Source of the DNA: Hydrogenovibrio sp. JE_KL2
GTDB taxonomy: Bacteria > Pseudomonadota > Gammaproteobacteria > Thiomicrospirales > Thiomicrospiraceae
DNA length: 64,000 nucleotides
Reading direction: 5' to 3'
Assembly: GCF_009296185.1 (NCBI RefSeq)
Contig: NZ_WBJR01000001.1
Location: 124,001-188,000, forward strand
Below the pieces are notes generated by a model. It was not told the DNA's origin. It saw nothing but the letters and a program-made list of their open reading frames with translations, and did not search any database. Positions within the stretch are counted from its first letter, which is position 1. Every line of letters starts with the position of its first letter. The translations under genes were made by a program, and so were the position numbers. Below are positions 54,201 through 63,990 of the stretch, piece after piece.

Positions 54201-55586
54201 ATGAAAGATTACGTCAAGCAAATTCATTTTGTCGGCATCGGTGGTGTCGGCATGGCAGGGATTGCGGAGGTCTGCCTAAACCTAGGTTACCAGGTCTCCG
54301 GCTCAGATATCCGTGAAAATATCACCATTACACGTCTAAAATCACTTGGTGCACAAATTCAAATTGGGCATGACGCCAGTTATGTCAAAACCAGTGATGT
54401 AGTTGTTGTTTCGACAGCAATCGGCAAAGAAAATCCAGAAGTCAGTTACGCCCGTGAGATGCGTATTCCGGTGATTCCTAGAGCGGCAATGTTGGCTGAG
54501 TTGATGCGGATGCGTTTCGGCATCGCAATAGCCGGTACGCATGGTAAAACCACAACGACCAGTTTGGTGGCTTCGATTCTGACACAGGGTGGTTTGGATC
54601 CTACTTTCGTAATCGGTGGCAAATTGAACCAAGTAGATGCCAATGCCAGGCTAGGTTCTAGCCAATATTTGATTGCCGAGGCGGATGAGTCTGATGCTTC
54701 CTTCTTGCATTTATCGCCAATGATGTCTGTGGTGACTAATATTGATGAAGATCACATGGAAACCTATCAAGGTGATTATCAGCAATTGGAAAACACGTTC
54801 ATAGAGTTCGTTCATCGCCTTCCGTTTTATGGGATTGCAGTATTGTGTGTGGATGATCCAAATATTCAAGCGATTATTCCTAAGCTGTCGAGAAAGATTT
54901 ATACCTACGGTTTTTCCGAAGGGGCGGATGTTCGTGGTACTGACATCAAGGCAAAAGGCTTGCAAATGCAATTCACGGTTGAGGCAAATGATGCTCCACA
55001 ATTTGAAGTGGTGCTGAATCAGCCTGGACGACATAATGTATTGAATGCGCTGGCAGCAATCACCATCGCCTTGGAATTGGATGTTTCCGTTCAAGATATT
55101 CAAGCCGCTTTGGCCGATTTTGGCGGTGTGGGAAGGCGCTTTGAAGTTTATCCGAATCGTTTGATCGGCAATAAAGCGGTGACGGTTGTGGATGATTATG
55201 GACATCACCCAACTGAATTGGCAGCAACCTTGAAAACAGCACGAGAAGCCTTTCCTGATAAACGTTTGGTGTTGGTGTTTCAACCACACCGTTACTCGCG
55301 AACAAGAGATTTGTTTGATGATTTCGTGCAGGTCTTAATGGAACCGGACTTGTTGGTACTGATGGATGTTTACGCTGCCGGTGAAGCACCGCTTACTGCG
55401 TTCGACTCCAAGGCTTTGCTGCAATCTTTAAGATTGCTAGGACGTAAAGAAAGTGTGCATGTGGAAGATCGCCAGCAACTGGATGACGTGATGCCGAACT
55501 TACTGATAGAAGATGATGTGGTCTTGGTCATGGGAGCCGGTGATGTTGGGCAGATCTCAAAAGACTGGAAGGAACAAGGAGCATAA
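54201..55586 (+). CDS. murC: UDP-N-acetylmuramate:L-alanine ligase
   Basis: First amino-acid ligase of peptidoglycan precursor synthesis, 461 residues. N-terminal Rossmann start HFVGIGGVGMAGIAEV (about 9-24). Mur ligase P-loop IAGTHGKTTTTSLVAS (about 111-126), EADESDASFL, NIDEDHME, and the C-terminal DDYGHHPTE and FQPHRYSRT. It begins the second dcw block, separated from murG by 17 kb. murB is absent; ddl follows two bases later. Confidence 0.97.
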   Translation: MKDYVKQIHFVGIGGVGMAGIAEVCLNLGYQVSGSDIRENITITRLKSLGAQIQIGHDASYVKTSDVVVVSTAIGKENPEVSYAREMRIPVIPRAAMLAELMRMRFGIAIAGTHGKTTTTSLVASILTQGGLDPTFVIGGKLNQVDANARLGSSQYLIAEADESDASFLHLSPMMSVVTNIDEDHMETYQGDYQQLENTFIEFVHRLPFYGIAVLCVDDPNIQAIIPKLSRKIYTYGFSEGADVRGTDIKAKGLQMQFTVEANDAPQFEVVLNQPGRHNVLNALAAITIALELDVSVQDIQAALADFGGVGRRFEVYPNRLIGNKAVTVVDDYGHHPTELAATLKTAREAFPDKRLVLVFQPHRYSRTRDLFDDFVQVLMEPDLLVLMDVYAAGEAPLTAFDSKALLQSLRLLGRKESVHVEDRQQLDDVMPNLLIEDDVVLVMGAGDVGQISKDWKEQGA

Positions 55587-55588
55587 TC

Positions 55589-56530
55589 GTGACCGACCCT
55601 ATTGATATTAAAGCATTGGGAAAAGTAGCGGTATTGATGGGCGGTACCGCGGCAGAAAGAGAGGTTTCTTTAAAAAGTGGTAAGGCCGTTTTAGACGCGC
55701 TGGTGTCTCAAGGTGTTGATGCAGAAGGTATTGATGTTGTTTCCGTAGAGCAACTATTGGATATTGCCAAACGCTATGATCGAGTATTCAATGTTGTGCA
55801 TGGACGCTGGGGCGAAGATGGTGGTATTCAAGCAGTGCTGGATGCGTTGGATGTACCCTATACCGGTAGTGAAATGGCGGCGTCAGCTTTGACGATGGAT
55901 AAGTTGCGTACCAAGTGGCTTTGGCAGGGCGCGGGGTTGCCAACGCCTGAGTTTGTTCGCGTGGCCGAAACGCAGCCATTTGATGCGCAACGTTTTTCGT
56001 TGCCCTTTCCGGTGATTGTGAAGCCTTGTCACGAAGGCTCCAGCATCGGTATGCGCAAAGTCGAAAATTTGGCGCAATTGATTGAAGCGGTAGATTATGC
56101 ACAAGAATTCGACTACGAAGTTTTGATTGAGCAATGGATTACCGGTCGTGAATTTACCTGTGCCATTTTAGACGGTGAAGCTTTGCCTTTGATTGAGCTT
56201 CGGACATCTCACTCTTTCTATGATTACGACGCGAAGTATCTAGCGAATGATACCCAATATATTTGCCCAACAGATTTGCCGGCAAATCAGGAAGCGGCTA
56301 TTCAACAGCTTTGTTTACAGGCGTTTGATGTTGCAGGGTCTCGCGATTGGGGAAGAGTCGATTTAATGATGGATCCAAGTGGTCATGTTTGGCTGATCGA
56401 ATTGAATACCGTTCCTGGCATGACAGACCACAGCTTGGTACCGATGGCAGCCAAGGTTAAAGGAATCAGTTTTGAGCAGTTGGTCGTCAAGTTGTTAATG
56501 TTGACGCTCAAACATACCAAAGAGTCCTGA
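55589..56530 (+). CDS. ddl: D-alanine-D-alanine ligase
   Basis: ATP-grasp enzyme that makes the D-Ala-D-Ala dipeptide for MurF. 313 residues from a GTG start with AAGGAG well placed. Blocks: VLMGGTAAEREVSLKSG (about 15-31), VVHGRWGEDGGIQ, VKPCHEGSSIGM, EQWITGREFTCAIL, and the metal/ATP region RVDLMMD and LIELNTVPGMTDHSLVPM. Lies tightly between murC and ftsQ. Confidence 0.97.
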   Translation: MTDPIDIKALGKVAVLMGGTAAEREVSLKSGKAVLDALVSQGVDAEGIDVVSVEQLLDIAKRYDRVFNVVHGRWGEDGGIQAVLDALDVPYTGSEMAASALTMDKLRTKWLWQGAGLPTPEFVRVAETQPFDAQRFSLPFPVIVKPCHEGSSIGMRKVENLAQLIEAVDYAQEFDYEVLIEQWITGREFTCAILDGEALPLIELRTSHSFYDYDAKYLANDTQYICPTDLPANQEAAIQQLCLQAFDVAGSRDWGRVDLMMDPSGHVWLIELNTVPGMTDHSLVPMAAKVKGISFEQLVVKLLMLTLKHTKES

Positions 56531-56541
56531 TTGAGATTGGA

Positions 56542-57252
56542 ATGCTGAATAAGAAGCTGGCCTCAACGATTTTCTTACTGCTGATACTCATCGGAGCATT
56601 AGGCTGGATTATCTTTTCACCAAGCCACGTATTGAAAAGCTACCAAATCAAAAACAGTCTGAAAAAAGTCGAGTCCTCTCAAGTGGGGGCAGTAGTCAAA
56701 CCTTATTTGGGTCAATCTTTTTGGCGCTTAAATCTAGATGAACTTCACGCGCAGATAGTGAGATTGGATTGGGTGTATCGTGCCTCGGTCACTCGCCATT
56801 GGCCAAGTCAGGTGGATATCACCATTGAGGAACAACAGCCGGTTGTACGTTGGGGTAAAGATGGCTTGTTGAATAAGAATGGTGATATTTTTTATCCAAG
56901 TGATATTAAGGCTTTTCAGAATCTTGTCGAGCTGGATGGTGACGACAGCAAAGCCAAACAGTTGCTGAAGGATTTAGTGATTTTTCAGAAGGCTTTTGAC
57001 CAATTGGGATGGACAATTTCCAGGTTGGTGATGAACGCCGATAATGTCTGGCAGATATACTTTGTTAAACAGCCGACAGTCGAGCTGGACTCAATGGATT
57101 GGCAGCATAAATTGAATCGATTTATTCGCGCTTATCCATTAGTCAAAGAAGCACTAAGAAAAAATGCACGTCTGTATGATTTGCGCTATAGTAATGGCTT
57201 CGCGATCAAACAAAATTCTGAAACGCAACAAACGGATAAAACAGGTTCTTAA
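56542..57252 (+). CDS. ftsQ: Cell division protein FtsQ
   Basis: Bitopic division protein of 236 residues linking early and late division proteins. A short cytosolic end, a membrane helix (about 8-27), a POTRA-like domain (about 30-100) with ARLDWVYRASVTRHWPSQVDI-type sequence (here IVRLDWVYRASVTRHWPSQV), then the FtsQ beta domain. Followed by ftsA after 85 bases. Confidence 0.93.
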   Translation: MLNKKLASTIFLLLILIGALGWIIFSPSHVLKSYQIKNSLKKVESSQVGAVVKPYLGQSFWRLNLDELHAQIVRLDWVYRASVTRHWPSQVDITIEEQQPVVRWGKDGLLNKNGDIFYPSDIKAFQNLVELDGDDSKAKQLLKDLVIFQKAFDQLGWTISRLVMNADNVWQIYFVKQPTVELDSMDWQHKLNRFIRAYPLVKEALRKNARLYDLRYSNGFAIKQNSETQQTDKTGS

Positions 57253-57337
57253 TGCGAGTTATCGCAACAAAGCTTAAGAATGTTTACCTGAGTTTAAGCA
57301 AATTGCAATGAGACTGAACCAAAAGGTAATGATGTAA

Positions 57338-58594
57338 ATGGCAAAAAAGCAAACCACTTCTCACTCAAATATCGTCATCGGGTTGGATATCGGCACATCA
57401 AAAATCGCTGCCATCGTCGGTAAAGTGAAAGACGACGGCGAAATTGAAGTGATTGGAATGGGGACGCACCCTTCCAAGGGCCTTAAGAAAGGGGTGGTTG
57501 TTAATATTGATTCCACAGTTGAATCCATTCAAAGAGCCATTGATGAAGCCGAGCGTATGTCGGGTATTCAAGTGAATTCAGTATCGGTGGGAATTGCTGG
57601 AAGCCACATCAACAGCTTCAACTCAAACGGTATGGTGGCTATTAGCCATCAAGAGGTGCAAGAGCAGGATGTGCAACGCGTTATTGATGCGGCGCAAACC
57701 ATTGCTATCCCTGGAGATCAGCAAGTCCTTCATATTTTGCCGCAAGAGTTCATGATTGATAACCAAGGTGGTATCAGAGAGCCGATCGGAATGTCTGGTG
57801 TGCGTTTGGAAGCCAAAGTACACATGGTCACAGGTTCGGTCAGTGCGGCTCAGAACATTACAAAATGTGTTGAAAAATGCTCGTTGACTGTTGATAACCT
57901 TATTTTGGAGCAGTTGGCTTCAGCGGAAGCGGTTCTGTCTGAAGATGAGAAAGAGCTAGGTGTTTGTCTGGTTGACATCGGTGGGGGTACAACGGATATT
58001 GCCATTTTCCAAAATGGGGCGATTCGCCATACCGCCGTTATTCCCGTTGCCGGAGATCAAGTCACGAATGATATTGCGGTAGCTTTGCGTACGCCAACGC
58101 CGGCAGCAGAACAAATCAAGCGCCAATACGCTTGCGCGTTGCCACAACTGATTAACCAAGATGAAGAGATTGAAGTGGCATCGGTGGGTGATCGTCCTGC
58201 GCGCTGTCTATCTAGAAATACCTTGGTGGAAGTGATTGAACCTCGTTATGAAGAACTGTTTCAGTTGATTCAAGCCGAGTTGAGACGTACCAATTTTGAA
58301 AACAAGATTGCCGCTGGTATCGTATTGACCGGTGGAAGCTCCATGGTGGAAGGTGCCGTTGAGTTAGCAGAAGAAGTATTCCATATGCCGGTGCGCCTTG
58401 GGGTACCAATGGGCGTGAGTGGCCTGAAAGACGAAGTCTCCAGCCCAGCATTTGCGACAACAGTCGGTTTGTTGCTTTATGCTAAAGAACATGAAACCTT
58501 TTCTCAGCATACCGATGTCGGTAAGCGCAAACAAACAATGAGCCAAGAATCCGTTCTGGAAAAAATGAAAAACTGGTTCAGCAACAGTTTCTAA
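57338..58594 (+). CDS. ftsA: Cell division protein FtsA
   Basis: Actin-like ATPase that tethers FtsZ to the membrane. 418 residues: phosphate-1 loop GLDIGTSKIAAIVG (about 15-28), the 1C domain, VDIGGGTTDIAIF (about 213-225), and VLTGGSSMVEGAVEL. The C-terminal amphipathic membrane helix reads SVLEKMKNWFSNSF. In most gammaproteobacteria ftsZ follows directly; here only 107 bases separate it from lpxC. Confidence 0.97.
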   Translation: MAKKQTTSHSNIVIGLDIGTSKIAAIVGKVKDDGEIEVIGMGTHPSKGLKKGVVVNIDSTVESIQRAIDEAERMSGIQVNSVSVGIAGSHINSFNSNGMVAISHQEVQEQDVQRVIDAAQTIAIPGDQQVLHILPQEFMIDNQGGIREPIGMSGVRLEAKVHMVTGSVSAAQNITKCVEKCSLTVDNLILEQLASAEAVLSEDEKELGVCLVDIGGGTTDIAIFQNGAIRHTAVIPVAGDQVTNDIAVALRTPTPAAEQIKRQYACALPQLINQDEEIEVASVGDRPARCLSRNTLVEVIEPRYEELFQLIQAELRRTNFENKIAAGIVLTGGSSMVEGAVELAEEVFHMPVRLGVPMGVSGLKDEVSSPAFATTVGLLLYAKEHETFSQHTDVGKRKQTMSQESVLEKMKNWFSNSF

Positions 58595-58610
58595 ACTACA
58601 TTTCTTTCGC

Positions 58611-58655
58611 GGCGAATTTTTCTGTAGTCAACATTACAGTATGGTAGAATTCGCC
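58611..58655 (+). other. Dyad and promoter region between ftsA and lpxC
   Basis: GGCGAATT (58611-58618) can pair with AATTCGCC (58648-58655), and inside it CTGTA (58622-58626) with TACAG (58635-58639). It overlaps an extended -10 element, TGGTAGAAT (58642-58650), that may be the lpxC promoter. This is where ftsZ would normally lie. Confidence 0.45.
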
Positions 58656-58701
58656 TCTTATCTACTCTAGCGATCCGACTCAACTAGGAGCAAAAAGCGG
58701 C

Positions 58702-59622
58702 GTGAAACAAAAAACTTTGGCAAATCCTATCAAAGCAAGAGGTGTTGGCCTTCATACCGGTCATGAGGCCTTAATGACTCTCAAACCTGCGCCAGCAGAT
58801 ACAGGAATTGTGTTTCGCCGAATTGATGTTTCTCCTGTGGTTGAGTTTCCTATTTCACCTGAACTGGTGCAAGAAACCACTTTGTGTACCACGATCGTCA
58901 GAGATGTCGAAGACAAACAAGTGAAGATCGCGACCATAGAGCACTTGATGTCTGCATTAGCCGGTATGGGGATTGATAATCTTTATATTGATATTGATTC
59001 CGATGAAGTGCCGATTATGGATGGTAGTGCATCCCACTTCATTTTCCTATTACAGGCTGCCGGTATTGACTACCTGGATGCTCCCAAAAAATTTATTCGG
59101 GTGTTGAAGCACGTACGAGTGGAAAATAACAAAGGTGGTGTTGCCGAGTTCCGTCCTTATGAAGGCTATCGTTTGAATTTTTCAATTGAATTCGATCACC
59201 CGGCATTTGAGCAAACCGCAGAAAAGATGACATTGGACTTTTCATCGACGGCTTACTTCAAAGAAGTCAGTCGTGCGCGTACCTTCGGTTTTATGAAGGA
59301 CATGGAAAGATTGCGTGCACAGAATTTAGGCTTGGGTGCTGGGTTACATAATGCAATCGGCTTGGACGATAACGGCGTTATGAATCAAGAAGGTTTGCGT
59401 GACAAGGACGAGTTTGTGCGCCATAAAATCCTTGATGCGGTGGGCGATTTGTTTATGGCAGGGCATCCGATTGTCGGTGAATTTACCGCTCATAAGTCAG
59501 GACATGCATTAAACAACCAGTTGTTAAGAGCGCTGATGTCCGATCCAGAATCCTACGAAATCGCTGATTATTTGGGCAAGGAACCGCCAATCGAATATGG
59601 TAGTTCCAAGGTCTTATTGTAA
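58702..59622 (+). CDS. lpxC: UDP-3-O-acyl-GlcNAc deacetylase
   Basis: Zinc amidase making the committed step of lipid A synthesis, 306 residues. GTG start with AGGAG-type site (TAGGAGC) upstream. Family features: GVGLHTGHEALMTL at the N terminus, zinc ligands in EHLMSALAGMG (first His) and RHKILDAVGDL (His and Asp), the catalytic His in AHKSGHALNN. Linked to ftsA, as in other gammaproteobacteria where ftsZ lies between them. Confidence 0.97.
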   Translation: MKQKTLANPIKARGVGLHTGHEALMTLKPAPADTGIVFRRIDVSPVVEFPISPELVQETTLCTTIVRDVEDKQVKIATIEHLMSALAGMGIDNLYIDIDSDEVPIMDGSASHFIFLLQAAGIDYLDAPKKFIRVLKHVRVENNKGGVAEFRPYEGYRLNFSIEFDHPAFEQTAEKMTLDFSSTAYFKEVSRARTFGFMKDMERLRAQNLGLGAGLHNAIGLDDNGVMNQEGLRDKDEFVRHKILDAVGDLFMAGHPIVGEFTAHKSGHALNNQLLRALMSDPESYEIADYLGKEPPIEYGSSKVLL

Positions 59623-59640
59623 CGCCTGAAAACACTCTTA

Positions 59641-59663
59641 AACCTTGGTGTTCTACCAAGGTT
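59641..59663 (+). terminator. Hairpin after lpxC
   Basis: AACCTTGGT pairs perfectly with ACCAAGGTT around GTTCT, 18 bases after the lpxC stop. The T-run is poor, so it is a weak terminator or an mRNA end stabiliser. Confidence 0.55.
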
Positions 59664-59713
59664 AACATCTTGTTACTTCTCAAGATTATCTCATCATTTT
59701 TTGCATGGACTTA

Positions 59714-59722
59714 TGCTAGAAT
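59714..59722 (+). promoter_or_regulatory. Putative secA promoter (extended -10)
   Basis: TGCTAGAAT is a good extended -10 element about 120 bases before the secA ATG. No convincing -35 box. No secM-like gene lies in the 219-base gap. Confidence 0.4.
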
Positions 59723-59841
59723 AAGCCTCATTTTTAATCTTATTGAAACTTTAGCGTGCTTAGATGAATCAAGCCTGATCGCTAGGCGACAACAAAAAGA
59801 TTCAAACACAATTTAACGCTTAAACCTGGACTGTATTACGA

Positions 59842-62583
59842 ATGGACTTGTCTTTTTTCACCAAAATTTTTGGCAGCCGAAACGATCGTTTACTTAAAAA
59901 ATATTATAAGAGAGTGCAACAGATCAATGCACTTGAACCGGAAGTTTCCGCTTTATCTGATGAGCAGTTGAAAGAAAAGCAACAAGCCTTCAAAGAAAGA
60001 ATTGCTGCTGGCGAAAGCTTAGATCACATTTTGCCGGAAGCTTTTGCTGTGGTAAGAGAAGCCGGGAAGCGTGTTCTGGGTTTACGTCATTATGACGTCC
60101 AGTTGATAGGTGGAATGGTGCTACATGAAGGTAACATCGCCGAAATGCGTACCGGGGAAGGGAAAACCTTGGTTGCTACCTTACCAGCGTATTTGAATGC
60201 GCTATCGGGCGAAGGTGTTCACGTTATTACCGTTAACGACTATTTGGCATCTCGTGATGCCGAGCAAATGGGACAACTATACGGTTTTCTAGGCTTGTCG
60301 ACAGGTGTCATTCTATCGGGTCAAAGCAGCGAAGAAAAGCAAGCTGCTTATGCCTGTGATATCACTTACGGAACCAACAATGAGTTCGGTTTCGACTATC
60401 TTCGTGACAACATGGCAATTCAAGCTGAAGAGCGTGTTATGCGTGCGCAAAACTTCGCGATTGTCGATGAGGTGGACTCTATCCTGATCGATGAAGCCAG
60501 AACGCCATTGATCATTTCCGGTCCCGCTGAAGACAAGTCTGAGCTTTACCAAAAAATCAATCCATTGATTGCTCACTTGGAACGAGGTGAAGAAGACAAA
60601 GAGAACAAAACGGCAACGGGTGACTACACCATTGACGAAAAAAACAAGCAGGTTCATTTGACGGACGAAGGTCACGCGAAAATCGAGGCTATGCTGGTTG
60701 AAGCAGGTTTGATTGGTGAGCACGAATCTTTGTACGATGCTGAACATATCAGCTTGATGAAACATATCAACGCAGCGTTACGCGCAAACCTGTTGTTTGA
60801 AAAGAACCGCGATTACATTATTGAAGAAAATGAAGTCGTGATTATCGATGAATTTACCGGGCGTAAAATGCAAGGACGTCGCTGGGGCGATGGGTTGCAT
60901 CAAGCGGTTGAGGCGAAAGAAGGCGTTCAAATCCAAGCAGAAAGCCAAACCTACGCATCGATTACCTTCCAGAACTATTTCCGTCAGTATGAAAAATTGT
61001 CAGGTATGACGGGGACGGCCGATACGGAAGCAGGTGAGTTCCTATCAACCTATTCCTTAGAAGTTGTCGTTATTCCAACCAATATCCCACCAAAACGTAT
61101 CGATTTACCGGATTTAGTGTTTTTGGATATTGAAGGGAAATTCGCTTCTATCGTTCGTGATATCAAAGAAGTTCACGCCACGCAGCAACCTATTTTGGTT
61201 GGGACGGCTTCTATTGAAATGTCAGAGGTTCTGTCTGAACTTTTGGATAGGGAAAAGATTCCACATAACGTTCTGAACGCGAAACAACATCAGCGCGAAG
61301 CTGGCATTATCGCTGAAGCGGGTCGTCCTGGCGCAATCACTATTGCGACAAACATGGCCGGTCGTGGTACCGATATTGTATTGGGTGGTAACTTGGAAGC
61401 CGAGTTGGCGACATTGGAAAATCCATCTGAAGAAAAGATCGCCGAAGTCAAAGCCGCATGGAAAGAGCGTCACCAACAAGTATTGGATGCAGGCGGTTTG
61501 ATGGTCATCGGTTCGGAACGCCATGAATCACGTCGTATCGACAATCAGTTGAGAGGGCGTTCCGGTCGTCAAGGTGATCCGGGTGTGACGCGTTTCTACC
61601 TGTCACTTGATGATGACTTGATGCGTCGTTTCGCATCTGAAAAAGTTAAAAACATGATGCGCCGTTTGGGCATGAAATCAGATGAAGCCATTGAACACAA
61701 TATGGTGACGAAATCGATTGAGCGTGCGCAGAAGCAAGTTGAGCGTATGCATCAGGACGAGCGTGCGAACTTGTTGAAATTCGATAATATTTCGAACGAA
61801 CAGCGTAAAGTGGTTTATGCGCAACGTAACGAGTTGATGGAAGAAGAAGATGTTTCTGAAGTCATCGATTCTCTACGTGAAAACGTATTTGAATCAGTTA
61901 TGGCTAACTATATCCCACCGGGAAGTCTTGAAGAGCAGTGGGATATTGCAGCATTTGAAGCGACCCTGAAAGAAGACTTTGCAATTGACTTGCCAGTTTC
62001 AAAATGGGTTGAAGAAGACAAATCGCTTTATGAAGAACTGCTTCGTGATAAGTTGATTGCAGAAATCAAAGCCTTGTATGACACCAAAATGCAGGTACTT
62101 GATGAACGTACGCGTCATCATTTCGAAAAAGAAGTGTTGTTGCGTACCATTGACCAGCAATGGCGTGAGCATTTGAACGAGATGGACTATCTTCGTCGTT
62201 GGATTCACTTGAAAGGGTTTGCACAAAAAGATCCTTTCCAAGAATATCGCTCAACGTCTGCCGAAATGTTCGAAGCCTTCTTGAACGCGGTTATGTATGA
62301 CACTATTCAAACCTTGTCTTTGGTTCAGATTCACGGTTCTGATGACGTTGATGCGTATGAGAAGCAGCAACAGGAAGAACGTCCTCAGCAGTTGGAAGCC
62401 AACCACCCGGCGGCACAATCACTGACGCAAGCGATGGGGCTTGAGTCTGCAGAGCAGATGCCAAGTGAAGAACCGTCTGAGCAAACGACATTTAAACGTG
62501 AAACCCCGAAAGTAGGGCGTAACGATCCTTGTCCATGCGGTTCGGGCAAAAAATATAAACAATGCTGTGGAAAACTGGATTAA
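59842..62583 (+). CDS. secA: Preprotein translocase ATPase SecA
   Basis: Motor ATPase driving protein export through SecYEG. 913 residues: N-terminal [12 protein letters not shown], Walker [12 protein letters not shown] (about 102-112), [16 protein letters not shown], helicase motif [14 protein letters not shown] (about 505-518), [10 protein letters not shown], the scaffold and C-terminal linker. The last residues carry the SEC-C zinc motif [13 protein letters not shown], which binds SecB and ribosomes. A Gln/Glu/Pro-rich linker precedes it. Confidence 0.98.
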   Translation: MDLSFFTKIFGSRNDRLLKKYYKRVQQINALEPEVSALSDEQLKEKQQAFKERIAAGESLDHILPEAFAVVREAGKRVLGLRHYDVQLIGGMVLHEGNIAEMRTGEGKTLVATLPAYLNALSGEGVHVITVNDYLASRDAEQMGQLYGFLGLSTGVILSGQSSEEKQAAYACDITYGTNNEFGFDYLRDNMAIQAEERVMRAQNFAIVDEVDSILIDEARTPLIISGPAEDKSELYQKINPLIAHLERGEEDKENKTATGDYTIDEKNKQVHLTDEGHAKIEAMLVEAGLIGEHESLYDAEHISLMKHINAALRANLLFEKNRDYIIEENEVVIIDEFTGRKMQGRRWGDGLHQAVEAKEGVQIQAESQTYASITFQNYFRQYEKLSGMTGTADTEAGEFLSTYSLEVVVIPTNIPPKRIDLPDLVFLDIEGKFASIVRDIKEVHATQQPILVGTASIEMSEVLSELLDREKIPHNVLNAKQHQREAGIIAEAGRPGAITIATNMAGRGTDIVLGGNLEAELATLENPSEEKIAEVKAAWKERHQQVLDAGGLMVIGSERHESRRIDNQLRGRSGRQGDPGVTRFYLSLDDDLMRRFASEKVKNMMRRLGMKSDEAIEHNMVTKSIERAQKQVERMHQDERANLLKFDNISNEQRKVVYAQRNELMEEEDVSEVIDSLRENVFESVMANYIPPGSLEEQWDIAAFEATLKEDFAIDLPVSKWVEEDKSLYEELLRDKLIAEIKALYDTKMQVLDERTRHHFEKEVLLRTIDQQWREHLNEMDYLRRWIHLKGFAQKDPFQEYRSTSAEMFEAFLNAVMYDTIQTLSLVQIHGSDDVDAYEKQQQEERPQQLEANHPAAQSLTQAMGLESAEQMPSEEPSEQTTFKRETPKVGRNDPCPCGSGKKYKQCCGKLD

Positions 62584-62620
62584 TTATCGCTATTATTTAA
62601 TTCAGTAGAACGCAAATCCG

Positions 62621-62656
62621 AAAGCCCACTTGTCATTGATACAGTGGGCTTTTTTA
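62621..62656 (+). terminator. Terminator of secA
   Basis: AAAGCCCACT (62621-62630) pairs with AGTGGGCTTT (62643-62652) and is followed by T-rich sequence. Confidence 0.9.
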
Positions 62657-62692
62657 GTTTGACCCTCTAAATATTTGTTACTAGGAAGTGCT

Positions 62693-63901
62693 ATGAGCGC
62701 AAATACGGTTATCCATCCTGTTCAAGGTGTTTACGCTGGAACAACTTGTGCCAAGATCAAAAAATCCGGCAAGGAAGATTTTGTCTTGTTCCAATTTAAT
62801 GATGCAGCGGTCACGGTCGCAACCTTTACGCTCAATGCGTTTTGTGCTGCGCCGGTTACCTTGGCAAAACGCCATCTTGCTGCAAAGGCGCCGAAAGCGC
62901 TGGTTATTAACAGTGGTAATGCCAATGCGGGTACCGGAAAACAAGGCATGATGGATGCCGAGCAAACCTGCGCTTGGGTAGCAAAAGAGCTAGGCTGTAG
63001 TGCGGATGAGGTTTTGCCTTTTTCAACGGGCGTTATTGGTCAAAACTTGCCAATGGATAAAGTGCAGCAAGCCATTCCAATGGCAGCAGCAAACCTGAAA
63101 ATCGATGGTTGGGATGGTGCGATGAAAGGCATTATGACGACCGATACCGTTGAAAAGATATACAGCGAAAAAGTCTCTATTGGTGGACATGAAGTCACTT
63201 TTACCGGGATAGCAAAAGGTTCTGGAATGATTCATCCGAACATGGCTACGATGCTTGGGTTTGTGGCTACTGATGCGAAAATTACCAAAGCCTGCTTGCA
63301 GCAAGCCATGACGGATGCAACCAATTTATCGTTCAACCGCATCACGGTTGATGGTGACACTTCAACCAACGATGCTTGTACTTTGACCGCAACGCAGCAA
63401 GCTGATATGCCGACAATCGAAGATTGCAACTCAATGGCCTATCAAGAGTTTGCAAATGCGCTGAATCATTGCATGATGACTTTGGCTCAGAAAATTGTAA
63501 GAGATGGAGAAGGTGCCACCAAATTTGTCGCGGTGGAAGTCGAGAATGCACGAACTTCTGAAGAAGCTTTAAAGGTGGCTCATGCAGTGGCTTTGTCGCC
63601 CTTGGTGAAAACGGCATTGTTTGCTTCTGATCCGAACTGGGGTCGTATTTTGGCGGCTGTAGGCCGTGCAGGAGTTGAGGACTTCGATATTGATGCTATC
63701 CAAATCTATTTGGGTAATGTGCTGTTGGTAGAAAACGGTGGGCGTGCGGATTCTTATACGGAAGAAGCGGGTCAAGCGGTGATGAATGAAACCGATATTA
63801 CGATTAAGATTATCTTGAATCGTGGTGAAGCCGGTGAAGTGGTCTGGACAACTGATTTTTCTTACGAGTATGTAAAAATCAACGCCGAATATAGAACCTA
63901 A
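62693..63901 (+). CDS. argJ: Glutamate N-acetyltransferase / amino-acid acetyltransferase
   Basis: Bifunctional enzyme of the cyclic arginine pathway: moves acetyl from N-acetylornithine to glutamate. About 402 residues. The autocleavage site and nucleophile Thr are in GMIHPNMATMLGFV (about 184-197). N-terminal GVYAGTTCAKIKKSG and C-terminal DPNWGRILAAVGR are typical. The ATG at 62693 has AGGAAG eight bases upstream; a frame six codons longer lacks a ribosome site. It complements argD-argF at the other end of the window. The inverted 19-bp repeat pair follows 37 bases after its stop. Confidence 0.96.
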   Translation: MSANTVIHPVQGVYAGTTCAKIKKSGKEDFVLFQFNDAAVTVATFTLNAFCAAPVTLAKRHLAAKAPKALVINSGNANAGTGKQGMMDAEQTCAWVAKELGCSADEVLPFSTGVIGQNLPMDKVQQAIPMAAANLKIDGWDGAMKGIMTTDTVEKIYSEKVSIGGHEVTFTGIAKGSGMIHPNMATMLGFVATDAKITKACLQQAMTDATNLSFNRITVDGDTSTNDACTLTATQQADMPTIEDCNSMAYQEFANALNHCMMTLAQKIVRDGEGATKFVAVEVENARTSEEALKVAHAVALSPLVKTALFASDPNWGRILAAVGRAGVEDFDIDAIQIYLGNVLLVENGGRADSYTEEAGQAVMNETDITIKIILNRGEAGEVVWTTDFSYEYVKINAEYRT

Positions 63902-63938
63902 ATATTCCTTAATTAAGTATTCTTTAATTTACTATCAT

Positions 63939-63990
63939 AAAATCTGCCTGGTTGGGGTCGCAATGCTTTGCCCCCAACCTGGTAGATTTT
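63939..63990. repeat. 19-bp dispersed motif, copies 7 and 8 as an inverted pair (terminator-like)
   Basis: 63939-63957 reads AAAATCTGCCTGGTTGGGG (one mismatch) and 63972-63990 reads CCCCAACCTGGTAGATTTT (full match, opposite strand). They can pair over nearly their full length. The 14-base spacer adds GCAA/TTGC to the stem around a TGCT loop. A T-run ends the second arm, so the pair can act as the argJ terminator. Confidence 0.85.

Noticed and set aside
54290-54302. CCTAGG-centred dyad (AACCTAGGTT) in murC
   Set aside because: Short palindrome inside coding sequence, unrelated to the 19-bp motif on comparison, so taken as chance.
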